Below, piece after piece: positions 1-7,188 of a DNA stretch of 39,072 nucleotides. Position numbers and translations under genes: made by a program. Source of the stretch: an uncultured Prevotellaceae bacterium (GTDB lineage Bacteria > Bacteroidota > Bacteroidia > Bacteroidales > Bacteroidaceae). How positions within the stretch are numbered: position 1 is the first letter of the stretch; each line of letters opens with the position of its first letter. Where the stretch lies: the NCBI GenBank assembly GCA_946402905.1, contig CAMIYC010000032.1, positions 1 to 39,072 on the forward strand, in the 5' to 3' direction. The notes beneath the pieces are model-generated. The model did no database searches, was not told the origin of the DNA, and saw only the letters and a list, made by a program, of their open reading frames with translations.

Positions 1-82
1 TGCCGCTGATGCGGAATATGAACTGGGCATTAGCCGTTATTTCTGATATGAGAAACAGAATGATGATGATAATACGTTTCAT
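1..82 (-). CDS. Partial secreted protein, N-terminus only
   Basis: The first 27 codons of a minus-strand gene that runs off the left edge. The ATG is at 80-82. The start MKRIIIIILF continues through a hydrophobic stretch to a likely signal peptidase I site after Ala-Asn-Ala, with mature Gln first. Only FIFRISG of the mature protein is visible, so the function cannot be named. It lies 29 bp downstream of the Fic gene stop on the same strand and may be cotranscribed with it. The reading frame is clear but the evidence is short. Confidence 0.6.
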   Translation of the reverse strand, partial: MKRIIIIILFLISEITANAQFIFRISG

Positions 83-111
83 GTTAAATTTCGATTTATC
101 TGATTATTATG

Positions 112-1479
112 CTATTCTCTATTGCCTGCAACAATATACGAGCAGTATTTACTGAGCAGGTTAGACAAAGGGAAATCGCCTTTCTGGTATCTGTCTGCAT
201 CTAGCCTTAAAATTCTTTCGCAGACAGTTTTCTTACCTTTATATAAAGCATTGAGATACGGAATGCCATTCTCTTCAGTGATGTTTATATCTGTGAAGAA
301 TTGCGTCATGTCCTCAGCATCATAGACGATGGAGTAACTCGGACGTTTGGCTCCGGGAATGTCTTCTATCAGGATATTCTTATTCACAAGATCCTGTATG
401 TCGCGTATGGCCGTGTCCTTCGAGCACTTTGCCAATGTTGCCCAAGTCTTTGACGTTATCTTAGCCTCATAGCCGTCAAGAAAGAGGTTGAGCATCTGCG
501 TCTGACGCTCTGTCATCGGAACTGACGATGCCTTCTGCCAGAAGAAACTCTTATGCAGGATTGTGGTGACGATGGTGTCTGCCTCGTCAAGTGCATCAAC
601 CAATTTCTGCATGTACCATACCAACCACTCCGTTATATCACCATCGCCATGCTGCATCCGCTCCAGAATATCATAGTAGTGATTCTTGTCCTTGTTAATC
701 TGTGAAGAGACATTATAGAAACGGAATTCACTCTTTTCTCCACGAGCCAGCAGCATGTCGGAAAGGATGCGGGCCAACCGCCCATTGCCATCCTCGAAGG
801 GATGAATGCTCACAAACCAGAAATGGGCAATGGCAGAACGGATAACGCTGCTTACTGATTCCTCTCCATCAAACCAGGCGAGGAACTTTTCCATCTCCTT
901 TTCAACACGGTCTGGAGAAGGAGCAATATAGTGGATTTTCTCGCGCCCAAACATTCCGCTGACAATATGCTCCTCGTTTGTGCGGTACTGACCTATTTCT
1001 ATCTGGCTACCTTCACTATAGCCTGAAGGGAAAAATGCAGCTTGCCACGCACATAGTTTCTCTTTACTGAGGGGCATGTCATAGTGTTGTACCGCTTCAA
1101 GCATTACACCAACAACAGAATCGACGTAATGTGATGGAGCAGTATATTTCACGTTCTCAACTGACAGAGCAGCGAGAGGAAATCGAGCTTGCTCGATATT
1201 TCCCGAGTCGTGATGGAAGAAGACGGAGTCAATGCCTAGTTTTCTGGCAATGGAAGAACGAACCTGATCAACATTCAGTCGTATGCCCTCTATCTCCGAA
1301 GAATATACTACATCGTATGTCAGGTTCTCTGCCATTGCACGGAGTTTGCTGTCAAATCCCAATGAACTCAACCTGCCGTAAAGCAGGCCCTGTTTACGGA
1401 ATACTTTCTCCTGAAGGAGTGAAACCTTAGAAGTGTCCCAACGGAAGTCCGTCCAATTGTCTCTTTCGTGTATATACAT
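112..1479 (-). CDS. Fic family protein (DUF4172-Fic-winged helix)
   Basis: A 455-residue Fic protein expected to transfer AMP (or another nucleotide) to hydroxyl side chains of target proteins. The N-terminal part (about 1-85) resembles DUF4172 and contains the inhibitory-helix motif S60-x3-E64-G65, which in the Fic family blocks gamma-phosphate binding. The catalytic motif HPFEDGNGRLAR is at residues 226-237, with His226 as the base and the canonical acidic and Arg residues present. The C-terminal third looks like a winged-helix DNA-binding region. The open frame extends upstream to 1656, but a good promoter (-33 at 1564-1567, -7 at 1536-1543) lies inside that extension, so the Met at 1479 is chosen. 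Two matching palindromes flank the promoter, which suggests autoregulation by the C-terminal domain. Target unknown. Confidence 0.93.
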   Translation of the reverse strand: MYIHERDNWTDFRWDTSKVSLLQEKVFRKQGLLYGRLSSLGFDSKLRAMAENLTYDVVYSSEIEGIRLNVDQVRSSIARKLGIDSVFFHHDSGNIEQARFPLAALSVENVKYTAPSHYVDSVVGVMLEAVQHYDMPLSKEKLCAWQAAFFPSGYSEGSQIEIGQYRTNEEHIVSGMFGREKIHYIAPSPDRVEKEMEKFLAWFDGEESVSSVIRSAIAHFWFVSIHPFEDGNGRLARILSDMLLARGEKSEFRFYNVSSQINKDKNHYYDILERMQHGDGDITEWLVWYMQKLVDALDEADTIVTTILHKSFFWQKASSVPMTERQTQMLNLFLDGYEAKITSKTWATLAKCSKDTAIRDIQDLVNKNILIEDIPGAKRPSYSIVYDAEDMTQFFTDINITEENGIPYLNALYKGKKTVCERILRLDADRYQKGDFPLSNLLSKYCSYIVAGNRE

Positions 1480-1535
1480 AACGTATTCGTACTTTGCGCG
1501 ACATAATACAGCAATTAACGTCGCAAATTCTGCGG

Positions 1536-1567
1536 CAAAAATACTAAAATAATGCTGAACTACCAAA
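1536..1567 (-). promoter_or_regulatory. Bacteroidetes-type promoter of the Fic gene
   Basis: On the minus strand TTTG (1564-1567), 20 bp, then TATTTTTG (1536-1543), matching TTTG-N19-21-TAnnTTTG. It places the transcript start near 1530, upstream of the ATG at 1479. Palindromes TCGCA-N5-TGCGA (1583-1597) and TCGCA-N5-TGCGG (1521-1535) sit on either side; the second abuts the -7 box. Confidence 0.7.
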
Positions 1568-1639
1568 TAAAAACGCAAAATATCGCATATCCTGCGACGT
1601 TTTTGTCTCCAAAACGTCGAAAGCATTCTTGGAGATACA

Positions 1640-1673
1640 AAAAGAGACCTGCCCAAATGGACAGGTCTCTTTT
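1640..1673 (-). terminator. Rho-independent terminator after ppdK
   Basis: A perfect 12-bp stem, AAAAGAGACCTG (1640-1651) against CAGGTCTCTTTT (1662-1673), with a 10-nt loop and a U-run when read on the minus strand. It lies 20 bp past the ppdK stop. Confidence 0.85.
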
Positions 1674-1692
1674 ATTATATCGGAGAGTTTTA

Positions 1693-4413
1693 TTACTCTT
1701 CAACGGCTGCCTGCGCGGCGGCCAGACGTGCGATAGGCACGCGGAATGGCGAGCAGCTGGCATAGTTCATGCCGATCTTTGCACAGAATTTCACTGAGCT
1801 GGGCTCACCACCATGCTCACCGCAGATACCACAGCGGAGCTCTGGACGCACCTCGCGGCCATGCTTGACGGCATACTTGATGAGTTTGCCCACACCATTC
1901 TGGTCGAGCACCTGGAATGGGTCAACTTTGAGGATTTTCTTGTCGAGGTAGACGGGCAGGAACGAAGCGATATCATCGCGGCTGTATCCGAAAGTCATCT
2001 GTGTGAGGTCGTTGGTACCAAATGAGAAGTACTCAGCCTCTGTGGCAATGCGGTCAGCAGTAAGTGCTGCGCGCGGAATCTCAATCATTGTACCGATTTC
2101 GAAGTCTACTTCGATACCATACTCAGCAAACACTTCCTTTGCCACACGCTGGATGATGGCTTTCTGCTGCTTGAGTTCATAAAGGATACCGATGAGTGGC
2201 ACCATGATTTCCGGCATGGGGTTCTTGCCTTCTTTCTTCAGTTCGCAGGCAGCACCAAGGATGGCACGAGTCTGCATAGCTGTGATCTCCGGGAATGTGA
2301 TACCCAGACGGCATCCACGATGTCCGAGCATGGGGTTGTTCTCTGCGAGAGAGTCTACACGGCGTTTGATATCCTCTACGCTGACACCCATTTCCTTGGC
2401 CATCGTCTCCTGTCCAGCGAGATCGTGCGGTACGAACTCATGGAGTGGCGGGTCGAGCAGACGGATGTTGACTGGCAGTCCGTCCATGGCCTCGAGGATA
2501 CCCTTGAAGTCGGCCTTCTGATAAGGCAGCAGTTTGGCAAGAGCCTTCTCACGTCCCTCAGCATCCTTTGCGAGGATCATTTCACGCATGGCGATGATCT
2601 TCTGGTCCTCGAAGAACATGTGCTCAGTACGAGTCAGACCAATACCCTTGGCACCGAAGGCACGTGCCACCTGTGCATCATGCGGAGTGTCGGCATTCGT
2701 ACGAACCTGGAGGTGAGTATACTTGTCGCAGAGATCCATCAGTTCCTTGAAGTCACCGGAGAGCTCAGCAGCCTTTGTGGGCACCTCTCCGGCATAGACC
2801 TGACCAGTAGTACCATTGAGTGAGAGGTAGTCGCCCTCTTTGTATACCACGCCGTCGATCTCGACAGTCTTTGTCTTGTAATCCACATTGAGCGAGCCTA
2901 CGCCAGAAACGCAGCATTTACCCATACCACGAGCCACGACGGCAGCGTGCGAAGTCATACCGCCACGAGCGGTGAGGATACCCTCAGCAGCCGACATACC
3001 GGCGAGGTCCTCGGGCGATGTCTCGATACGTACGAGCACCACTTTGTGTCCATCCTCATGCCACTCCTGTGCGTCGTCGGCATGGAACACGATCTGTCCG
3101 CAAGCGGCACCCGGAGAAGCGGGCAGTCCTTGTGCGATGACCTTGGCCTTGGAGAGAGCCACCTTGTCAAACACCGGGTGGAGCAGTTCGTCGAGTTTCT
3201 GAGGTTCGCAGCGCATGATGGCTGTTTTCTCGTCGATCATTCCTTCATGGAGCAGGTCAATGGCTATCTTGACCATTGCGGCACCAGTACGCTTGCCGTT
3301 ACGTGTCTGGAGGAACCACAGTTTGCCTTCCTGTACGGTGAACTCCATGTCCTGCATATCGTGATAGTGATTCTCCAGTTTCTCCTGTATGCCGTTGAGC
3401 TCAGCATAGATCTCAGGCATAGCCTCTTCCATGGAAGGATACTTGGCCACGCGCTCCTCCTCGGAGATGCCGGCACGTTCTGCCCAGCGCTGTGAACCCA
3501 GTTTGGTGATCTGCTGCGGTGTGCGGATACCAGCCACCACGTCCTCGCCCTGTGCGTTGACAAGATACTCGCCGTTGAAGACGTTCTCGCCATTGGCGGC
3601 GTCGCGACTGAAGCATACACCAGTGGCAGAGGTGTCGCCCATGTTGCCGAATACCATAGCCATGACCGACACGGCTGTACCCCACTCGTCGGGTATGCCT
3701 TCCATCTTACGATAGAGGATGGCTCGCTCGTTCATCCAGCTGCGGAACACGGCGCAGATGGCTCCCCAAAGTTGCTCGATGGGGTCGTTGGGGAAGTCTT
3801 TGCCTGTGCGCTCCTTGATGGCAGCCTTGAAGAGTTGCACGAGCTTCTTCAGTTCGTCGACAGAGAGGTCTTTGTCGAGTTTGACGCCACGCTCAGCCTT
3901 GACTTTCTCTATGATTTCCTCGAAGGGATCGATATCTTCCTTGTTGACAGGCTTCATTTCGAGCACCACGTCGCCATACATCTGCACGAAGCGGCGATAG
4001 GAGTCGTACACGAAATGAGGATTATTGGTCTTGCGCACCATACCTTCAGCCACCTCGTCGTTGAGGCCGAGGTTGAGGATGGTATCCATCATACCAGGCA
4101 TAGAAGCCCTTGCGCCCGATCGCACACTAACGAGGAGTGGGTTCTGAGCATCGCCAAACTTAGAGTTCATCAAGACCTCGATATGTTTGACGGCAGCAGT
4201 AACATCCTCCTGGAGGAGCTCCATGATTTTTGCCTGACCTACTTTATAATACTCATTGCAGCAGTCGGTAGTGATGGTAAAGCCTGGAGGTACAGGCACA
4301 CCAATAAGATTCATCTCGGCAAGGTTGGCACCTTTACCGCCGAGCTGCTCACGCATTTTTGCGTTACCTTCAGCTTTACCATTGCCAAAGGTATAAACTC
4401 TTTTTTCGCTCAT
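1693..4413 (-). CDS. ppdK: Pyruvate, phosphate dikinase
   Basis: A 906-residue enzyme interconverting pyruvate + ATP + phosphate and phosphoenolpyruvate + AMP + pyrophosphate in the cytoplasm. The order is standard: an N-terminal ATP-grasp region beginning with a glycine-rich GGKGANLAEM motif, the central phosphohistidine domain with GGMTSHAAVVARG and swivelling His489, and a C-terminal PEP-utilising TIM barrel with RCGICGEHGG and active-site Cys864. Length and the spacing between His and Cys match the bacterial enzyme, with about 33 extra residues ahead of the His. It is single-gene transcribed, with its own promoter at 4458-4489 and a terminator at 1640-1673. In Bacteroidales it is part of PPi-linked anaerobic glycolysis and gluconeogenesis. 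Confidence 0.98.
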   Translation of the reverse strand: MSEKRVYTFGNGKAEGNAKMREQLGGKGANLAEMNLIGVPVPPGFTITTDCCNEYYKVGQAKIMELLQEDVTAAVKHIEVLMNSKFGDAQNPLLVSVRSGARASMPGMMDTILNLGLNDEVAEGMVRKTNNPHFVYDSYRRFVQMYGDVVLEMKPVNKEDIDPFEEIIEKVKAERGVKLDKDLSVDELKKLVQLFKAAIKERTGKDFPNDPIEQLWGAICAVFRSWMNERAILYRKMEGIPDEWGTAVSVMAMVFGNMGDTSATGVCFSRDAANGENVFNGEYLVNAQGEDVVAGIRTPQQITKLGSQRWAERAGISEEERVAKYPSMEEAMPEIYAELNGIQEKLENHYHDMQDMEFTVQEGKLWFLQTRNGKRTGAAMVKIAIDLLHEGMIDEKTAIMRCEPQKLDELLHPVFDKVALSKAKVIAQGLPASPGAACGQIVFHADDAQEWHEDGHKVVLVRIETSPEDLAGMSAAEGILTARGGMTSHAAVVARGMGKCCVSGVGSLNVDYKTKTVEIDGVVYKEGDYLSLNGTTGQVYAGEVPTKAAELSGDFKELMDLCDKYTHLQVRTNADTPHDAQVARAFGAKGIGLTRTEHMFFEDQKIIAMREMILAKDAEGREKALAKLLPYQKADFKGILEAMDGLPVNIRLLDPPLHEFVPHDLAGQETMAKEMGVSVEDIKRRVDSLAENNPMLGHRGCRLGITFPEITAMQTRAILGAACELKKEGKNPMPEIMVPLIGILYELKQQKAIIQRVAKEVFAEYGIEVDFEIGTMIEIPRAALTADRIATEAEYFSFGTNDLTQMTFGYSRDDIASFLPVYLDKKILKVDPFQVLDQNGVGKLIKYAVKHGREVRPELRCGICGEHGGEPSSVKFCAKIGMNYASCSPFRVPIARLAAAQAAVEE

Positions 4414-4457
4414 AATTGGTTGATGATTTTCAATAAAAAATGTGTCTTTTAATTTTG

Positions 4458-4489
4458 CAAAAATACATCAATTTTATAAAATTCCCAAA
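4458..4489 (-). promoter_or_regulatory. Promoter of ppdK
   Basis: On the minus strand TTTG (4486-4489), 20 bp, then TATTTTTG (4458-4465). This is an exact match to the Bacteroidetes -33/-7 form, about 45 bp upstream of the ppdK ATG. Confidence 0.75.
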
Positions 4490-4576
4490 CTTTTAGGAGA
4501 AAAAATGCCATGTGTGTGTTACATTTGTCTTTCTCCTTATTCTATTGGACATTAAACCCAAAAAAAAGCAAAAACA

Positions 4577-4608
4577 TTTGGTGGGATGAGGAATTATTTG
4601 TAATTTTG
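4577..4608 (+). promoter_or_regulatory. Promoter of rpmE2
   Basis: TTTG (4577-4580), 20 bp, TAATTTTG (4601-4608). It lies about 50 bp upstream of the L31 ATG, divergent from the ppdK promoter. Confidence 0.75.
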
Positions 4609-4658
4609 CAGCCCAAAGTGAAAATTTATCTCATAACATTAAATAATAAACGTTTAAA

Positions 4659-4910
4659 ATGAAAAAAGGAATCCATCCCGAAAACTATCGCCCCGTCGTA
4701 TTCAGAGATATGTCCAACGGCGATATGTTCCTTACAAAGTCCACATGCAAGACCAATGAGACCGTGGAATTTGAAGGTGAGACTTACCCCATGGTGAAAA
4801 TCGAGATCTCGAACACCTCGCACCCGTTCTACACTGGCAAGAACAAGCTGGTGGACACCGCTGGTCGCGTGGATCGCTTCATGAGCCGCTACGGTAAGAT
4901 CAAGAAATAA
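4659..4910 (+). CDS. rpmE2: 50S ribosomal protein L31 type B
   Basis: An 83-residue component of the large ribosomal subunit. It begins [15 protein letters not shown] and carries the type B pattern SHPFYTGKN and a C-terminal VDRFMSRYG. The zinc-binding cysteine set of type A L31 is absent (only one Cys), as expected for the zinc-independent paralogue. It has its own promoter and is followed by a structured, hairpin-rich tail and a terminator, so it appears monocistronic. Confidence 0.97.
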   Translation: MKKGIHPENYRPVVFRDMSNGDMFLTKSTCKTNETVEFEGETYPMVKIEISNTSHPFYTGKNKLVDTAGRVDRFMSRYGKIKK

Positions 4911-4920
4911 AGCAGGGCAC

Positions 4921-4978
4921 TTCAAACTTCTGTTCTGCGTCAAGAGGGCTGGCAACAGCCTGTCGGATGGAGTTTGAG
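4921..4978 (+). other. Structured 3' region after rpmE2 (possible ncRNA or 3' UTR element)
   Basis: A long stem of TTCAAACTTC (4921-4930) with GGAGTTTGAG (4969-4978; 10 pairs, two of them G-U) encloses a small hairpin, GGCTG-GCAA-CAGCC (4947-4960), with a GNRA-type loop. It sits directly between the L31 stop and a terminator hairpin. No known RNA family was recognised. Confidence 0.35.
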
Positions 4979-4987
4979 ACGATACAG

Positions 4988-5035
4988 AGTGCGTCGTAAG
5001 CGTAGTTGCATATGCGCTTGTGGCGCACTTTTTTT
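4988..5035 (+). terminator. Terminator after rpmE2
   Basis: AGTGCG (4988-4993) pairs with CGCACT (5024-5029), extended by an imperfect AAGCG/CGCTT inner stem, followed by a run of Ts to 5035. Confidence 0.75.
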
Positions 5036-5076
5036 ACCCCACAGTCCAACCAGTCAACTTACCGACCTTTTAAAAT

Positions 5077-5988
5077 ATGAAAATATTCAAGAAAATATTG
5101 CCTGTTGCACTCTGCGCCCTCGCCATAATATCCTGTGGTGATGACGAAGACTACGCCGTGGGCCCTGGCACCCAGCCCGGCAAGAAGCCCGTGGTTGCCA
5201 ACGTGAATGCCAACCTGACGGCGCTGCACAAAGAGTATGGCCGCCTGGAGGTTCCCCGGCTTAAAGGCACGGAGGACAACCTGGTGTTGATACACTACAC
5301 CAGCCAGTATGGCTTAAACTACATGGTGGAATGGGACTGTGTGAAGAAATCACAACGCTGGACGTGTTATACACTTGACAGTAAAAACAGCGTGAAAAGC
5401 GTGAGCCGCTACTACGGCGACCCCCAATATCCCAACGACCCCGACCTGCCTTCCGTCTACCGTTTTGCCGAGGATCCCTATTGGGGCAGCGGTTTCGACC
5501 ATGGCCACATCTGTCCCTCCTACGATCGTCTGTGCAGTACGGAGGCCAACATCCAGACTTTCTACATGACCAACATGCAGCCACAATACAACAAGTTCAA
5601 CGCCGGCCTGTGGCTGAAGATGGAGAATTTTGTGAGCAACTATATCAAAAACAGCAACCAGAACGGCACCGACACACTCTACGTGTGCAAAGGCGGCACG
5701 ATAGACAATGCCTCGCAAATACTTGTGACGACCACGAAAGGGATGATTGTGCCCAAATATTTCTACATGGCACTGCTTTGCAAGAACAACCAGGGGTATA
5801 AGGCGATGGCCTTCTGGGTGGAGCATCGCAACGAAGACCGCAGCACCGACAACCTCTTCAGCTATGTGATCTCCATCGACCGTCTGGAGGCGCTCACCGG
5901 CATCGACTTCTTCTGCAACCTGCCCGACGACACCGAAGAGACTATAGAAAAGGTGGTCTATCCTAACAGCTGGGGGCTGAAGCAATAG
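5077..5988 (+). CDS. Lipoprotein DNA/RNA non-specific endonuclease
   Basis: A 303-residue secreted nuclease of the beta-beta-alpha-metal NUC family, predicted to be lipid-anchored. The signal peptide ends in AIISC with Cys20 as lipobox cysteine, followed by acidic residues (GDDED) often linked to surface export in Bacteroidetes. The catalytic core is D141-H-G-H144 (general base His144), followed by N166-M-Q-P-Q and N175-x3-W-x3-E183, which supply the metal Asn and the downstream Glu. The usual DRGH motif has His in place of Arg here. A likely role is degradation of extracellular nucleic acid for nutrients. No clear promoter was identified; it follows the rpmE2 terminator. Confidence 0.9.
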   Translation: MKIFKKILPVALCALAIISCGDDEDYAVGPGTQPGKKPVVANVNANLTALHKEYGRLEVPRLKGTEDNLVLIHYTSQYGLNYMVEWDCVKKSQRWTCYTLDSKNSVKSVSRYYGDPQYPNDPDLPSVYRFAEDPYWGSGFDHGHICPSYDRLCSTEANIQTFYMTNMQPQYNKFNAGLWLKMENFVSNYIKNSNQNGTDTLYVCKGGTIDNASQILVTTTKGMIVPKYFYMALLCKNNQGYKAMAFWVEHRNEDRSTDNLFSYVISIDRLEALTGIDFFCNLPDDTEETIEKVVYPNSWGLKQ

Positions 5989-6052
5989 GTGATGGTGTAT
6001 CGGCCGCATAGCCCACAATACTCCTTACGACAGCGTATTCATTGGTATTGTC

Positions 6053-6148
6053 ACCTCAAAACCTCATAACCTCATAACCTCATAACCTCATAACCCTAAA
6101 ACCTCATAACCTCATAACCCTAAAACCTCATAACCCTAAAACCTCAAT
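6053..6148 (+). repeat. Octamer tandem repeat, 12 units
   Basis: Twelve perfectly phased 8-bp units, mainly ACCTCATA with interspersed ACCCTAAA. The order is ACCTCAAA, four ACCTCATA, ACCCTAAA, two ACCTCATA, ACCCTAAA, one ACCTCATA, ACCCTAAA, ACCTCAAT. It lies in the 267-bp gap between the nuclease and the next gene, about 60 bp upstream of that gene's -7 box. Confidence 0.95.
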
Positions 6149-6207
6149 GCCCAACAACAAACTGCGTTTTTTTTGAGCAAATTGTAGCGATATTCAAAAA
6201 TTATTTG

Positions 6208-6215
6208 TAAGTTTG
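6208..6215 (+). promoter_or_regulatory. -7 element for the 6256-9325 gene pair
   Basis: TAAGTTTG matches TAnnTTTG. The -33 box is poor. It lies 40 bp upstream of the ATG at 6256 and supports that start over the Met codon at 6238. Confidence 0.5.
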
Positions 6216-6255
6216 CCTTTGAATACCCACTTAAAATTTGTGGCATCAAAGGCCC

Positions 6256-7188
6256 ATGTCTTATCGCAGAGTTCTATACCTATTATCTATCAGTCTCTTA
6301 CTCATCATGACAGGATGCAGAAGAGGCAGCGAGCAGCAGACAGACCAACATTCTGTCTACTACTGGAGTACGGTCTTCGAGTTGGACTCCACTCAGCAAG
6401 ATTTTCTGCGACGCAACGACGTGAGCCGCATCTACCTGCGCTATTTCGATGTCGTGACAGACGAGAAAGGCGAGGTGATGCCCAACGCCACCGTGACTTT
6501 CGTGTCGCTACAGCCCAAAGGCATAGAGGTGGTGCCCACCGTATTCATCGTAAATGACTGCCTGCTCAAGGACACGCCCCGTCTCGACGAACTGCTACTG
6601 CGTCGCATCCTGCAGATGTGTGAGACCCACGACATCATCCATGTGCGCGAGATACAGATCGACTGCGACTGGACCGCACGCACTCGCAAGCCCTACTTCG
6701 AGCTGCTCAGCCGTCTCCACAAGGCCACTCAGGAGAGAGGGCTCCTTCTCTCCGCCACTATCCGCCTGCATCAGTTGTCGCAATCGCCACCACCTGTCGA
6801 CAAGGGAGTGCTGATGATGTACAACACAGGCGACGTGAGAAACCTGGACCGCAACCCGATCCTTGACATGGACGATGCCGGCCCCTACCTGAAATACCTG
6901 CCTGAGTATCAACTACCGCTGAGCACAGCCTACCCCATTTTCTCCTGGGATCTGCTCTTCCGTGGCAGTCGCTTCATCGGCATCCTGCACAGCGACGACG
7001 AGTGGCCCATCCTGCCCGGCGACACCATCGTGCACCGTGAAGTGCCCATTGAGACTGTGCTGACGGCAAAAGAAGCCATCAGCCATCATCAGGAAAAAGC
7101 CAACCACGAGATTATTTTATTTGATATCAGTAAGAAAAATATGTCCAACATAAAAGAGAAACGATATGAAGAGATTTATAGTCATTAG
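6256..7188 (+). CDS. Putative lipoprotein, possibly DUF3142-like TIM barrel
   Basis: A 310-residue protein starting MSYRRVLYLL with lipobox MTGC. The body carries an early WSTVFELD/IYLRYFDVV segment, a central EIQIDCDW motif (an acidic strand end typical of sugar-hydrolase-like barrels), a SATIRLHQ strand and GVLMMYNTGD. This strand order is reminiscent of DUF3142 and GH18-like (beta/alpha)8 proteins, but I do not recognise the family with certainty and no catalytic DxxDxDxE set is seen. The last 23 bp overlap the next gene, which indicates translational coupling; the two products probably work together in the envelope. Confidence 0.75.
   Translation: MSYRRVLYLLSISLLLIMTGCRRGSEQQTDQHSVYYWSTVFELDSTQQDFLRRNDVSRIYLRYFDVVTDEKGEVMPNATVTFVSLQPKGIEVVPTVFIVNDCLLKDTPRLDELLLRRILQMCETHDIIHVREIQIDCDWTARTRKPYFELLSRLHKATQERGLLLSATIRLHQLSQSPPPVDKGVLMMYNTGDVRNLDRNPILDMDDAGPYLKYLPEYQLPLSTAYPIFSWDLLFRGSRFIGILHSDDEWPILPGDTIVHREVPIETVLTAKEAISHHQEKANHEIILFDISKKNMSNIKEKRYEEIYSH

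Noticed and set aside
6053..6148. CRISPR-like array
   Set aside because: Units are 8 bp with no unique spacers, so it is a simple tandem repeat.
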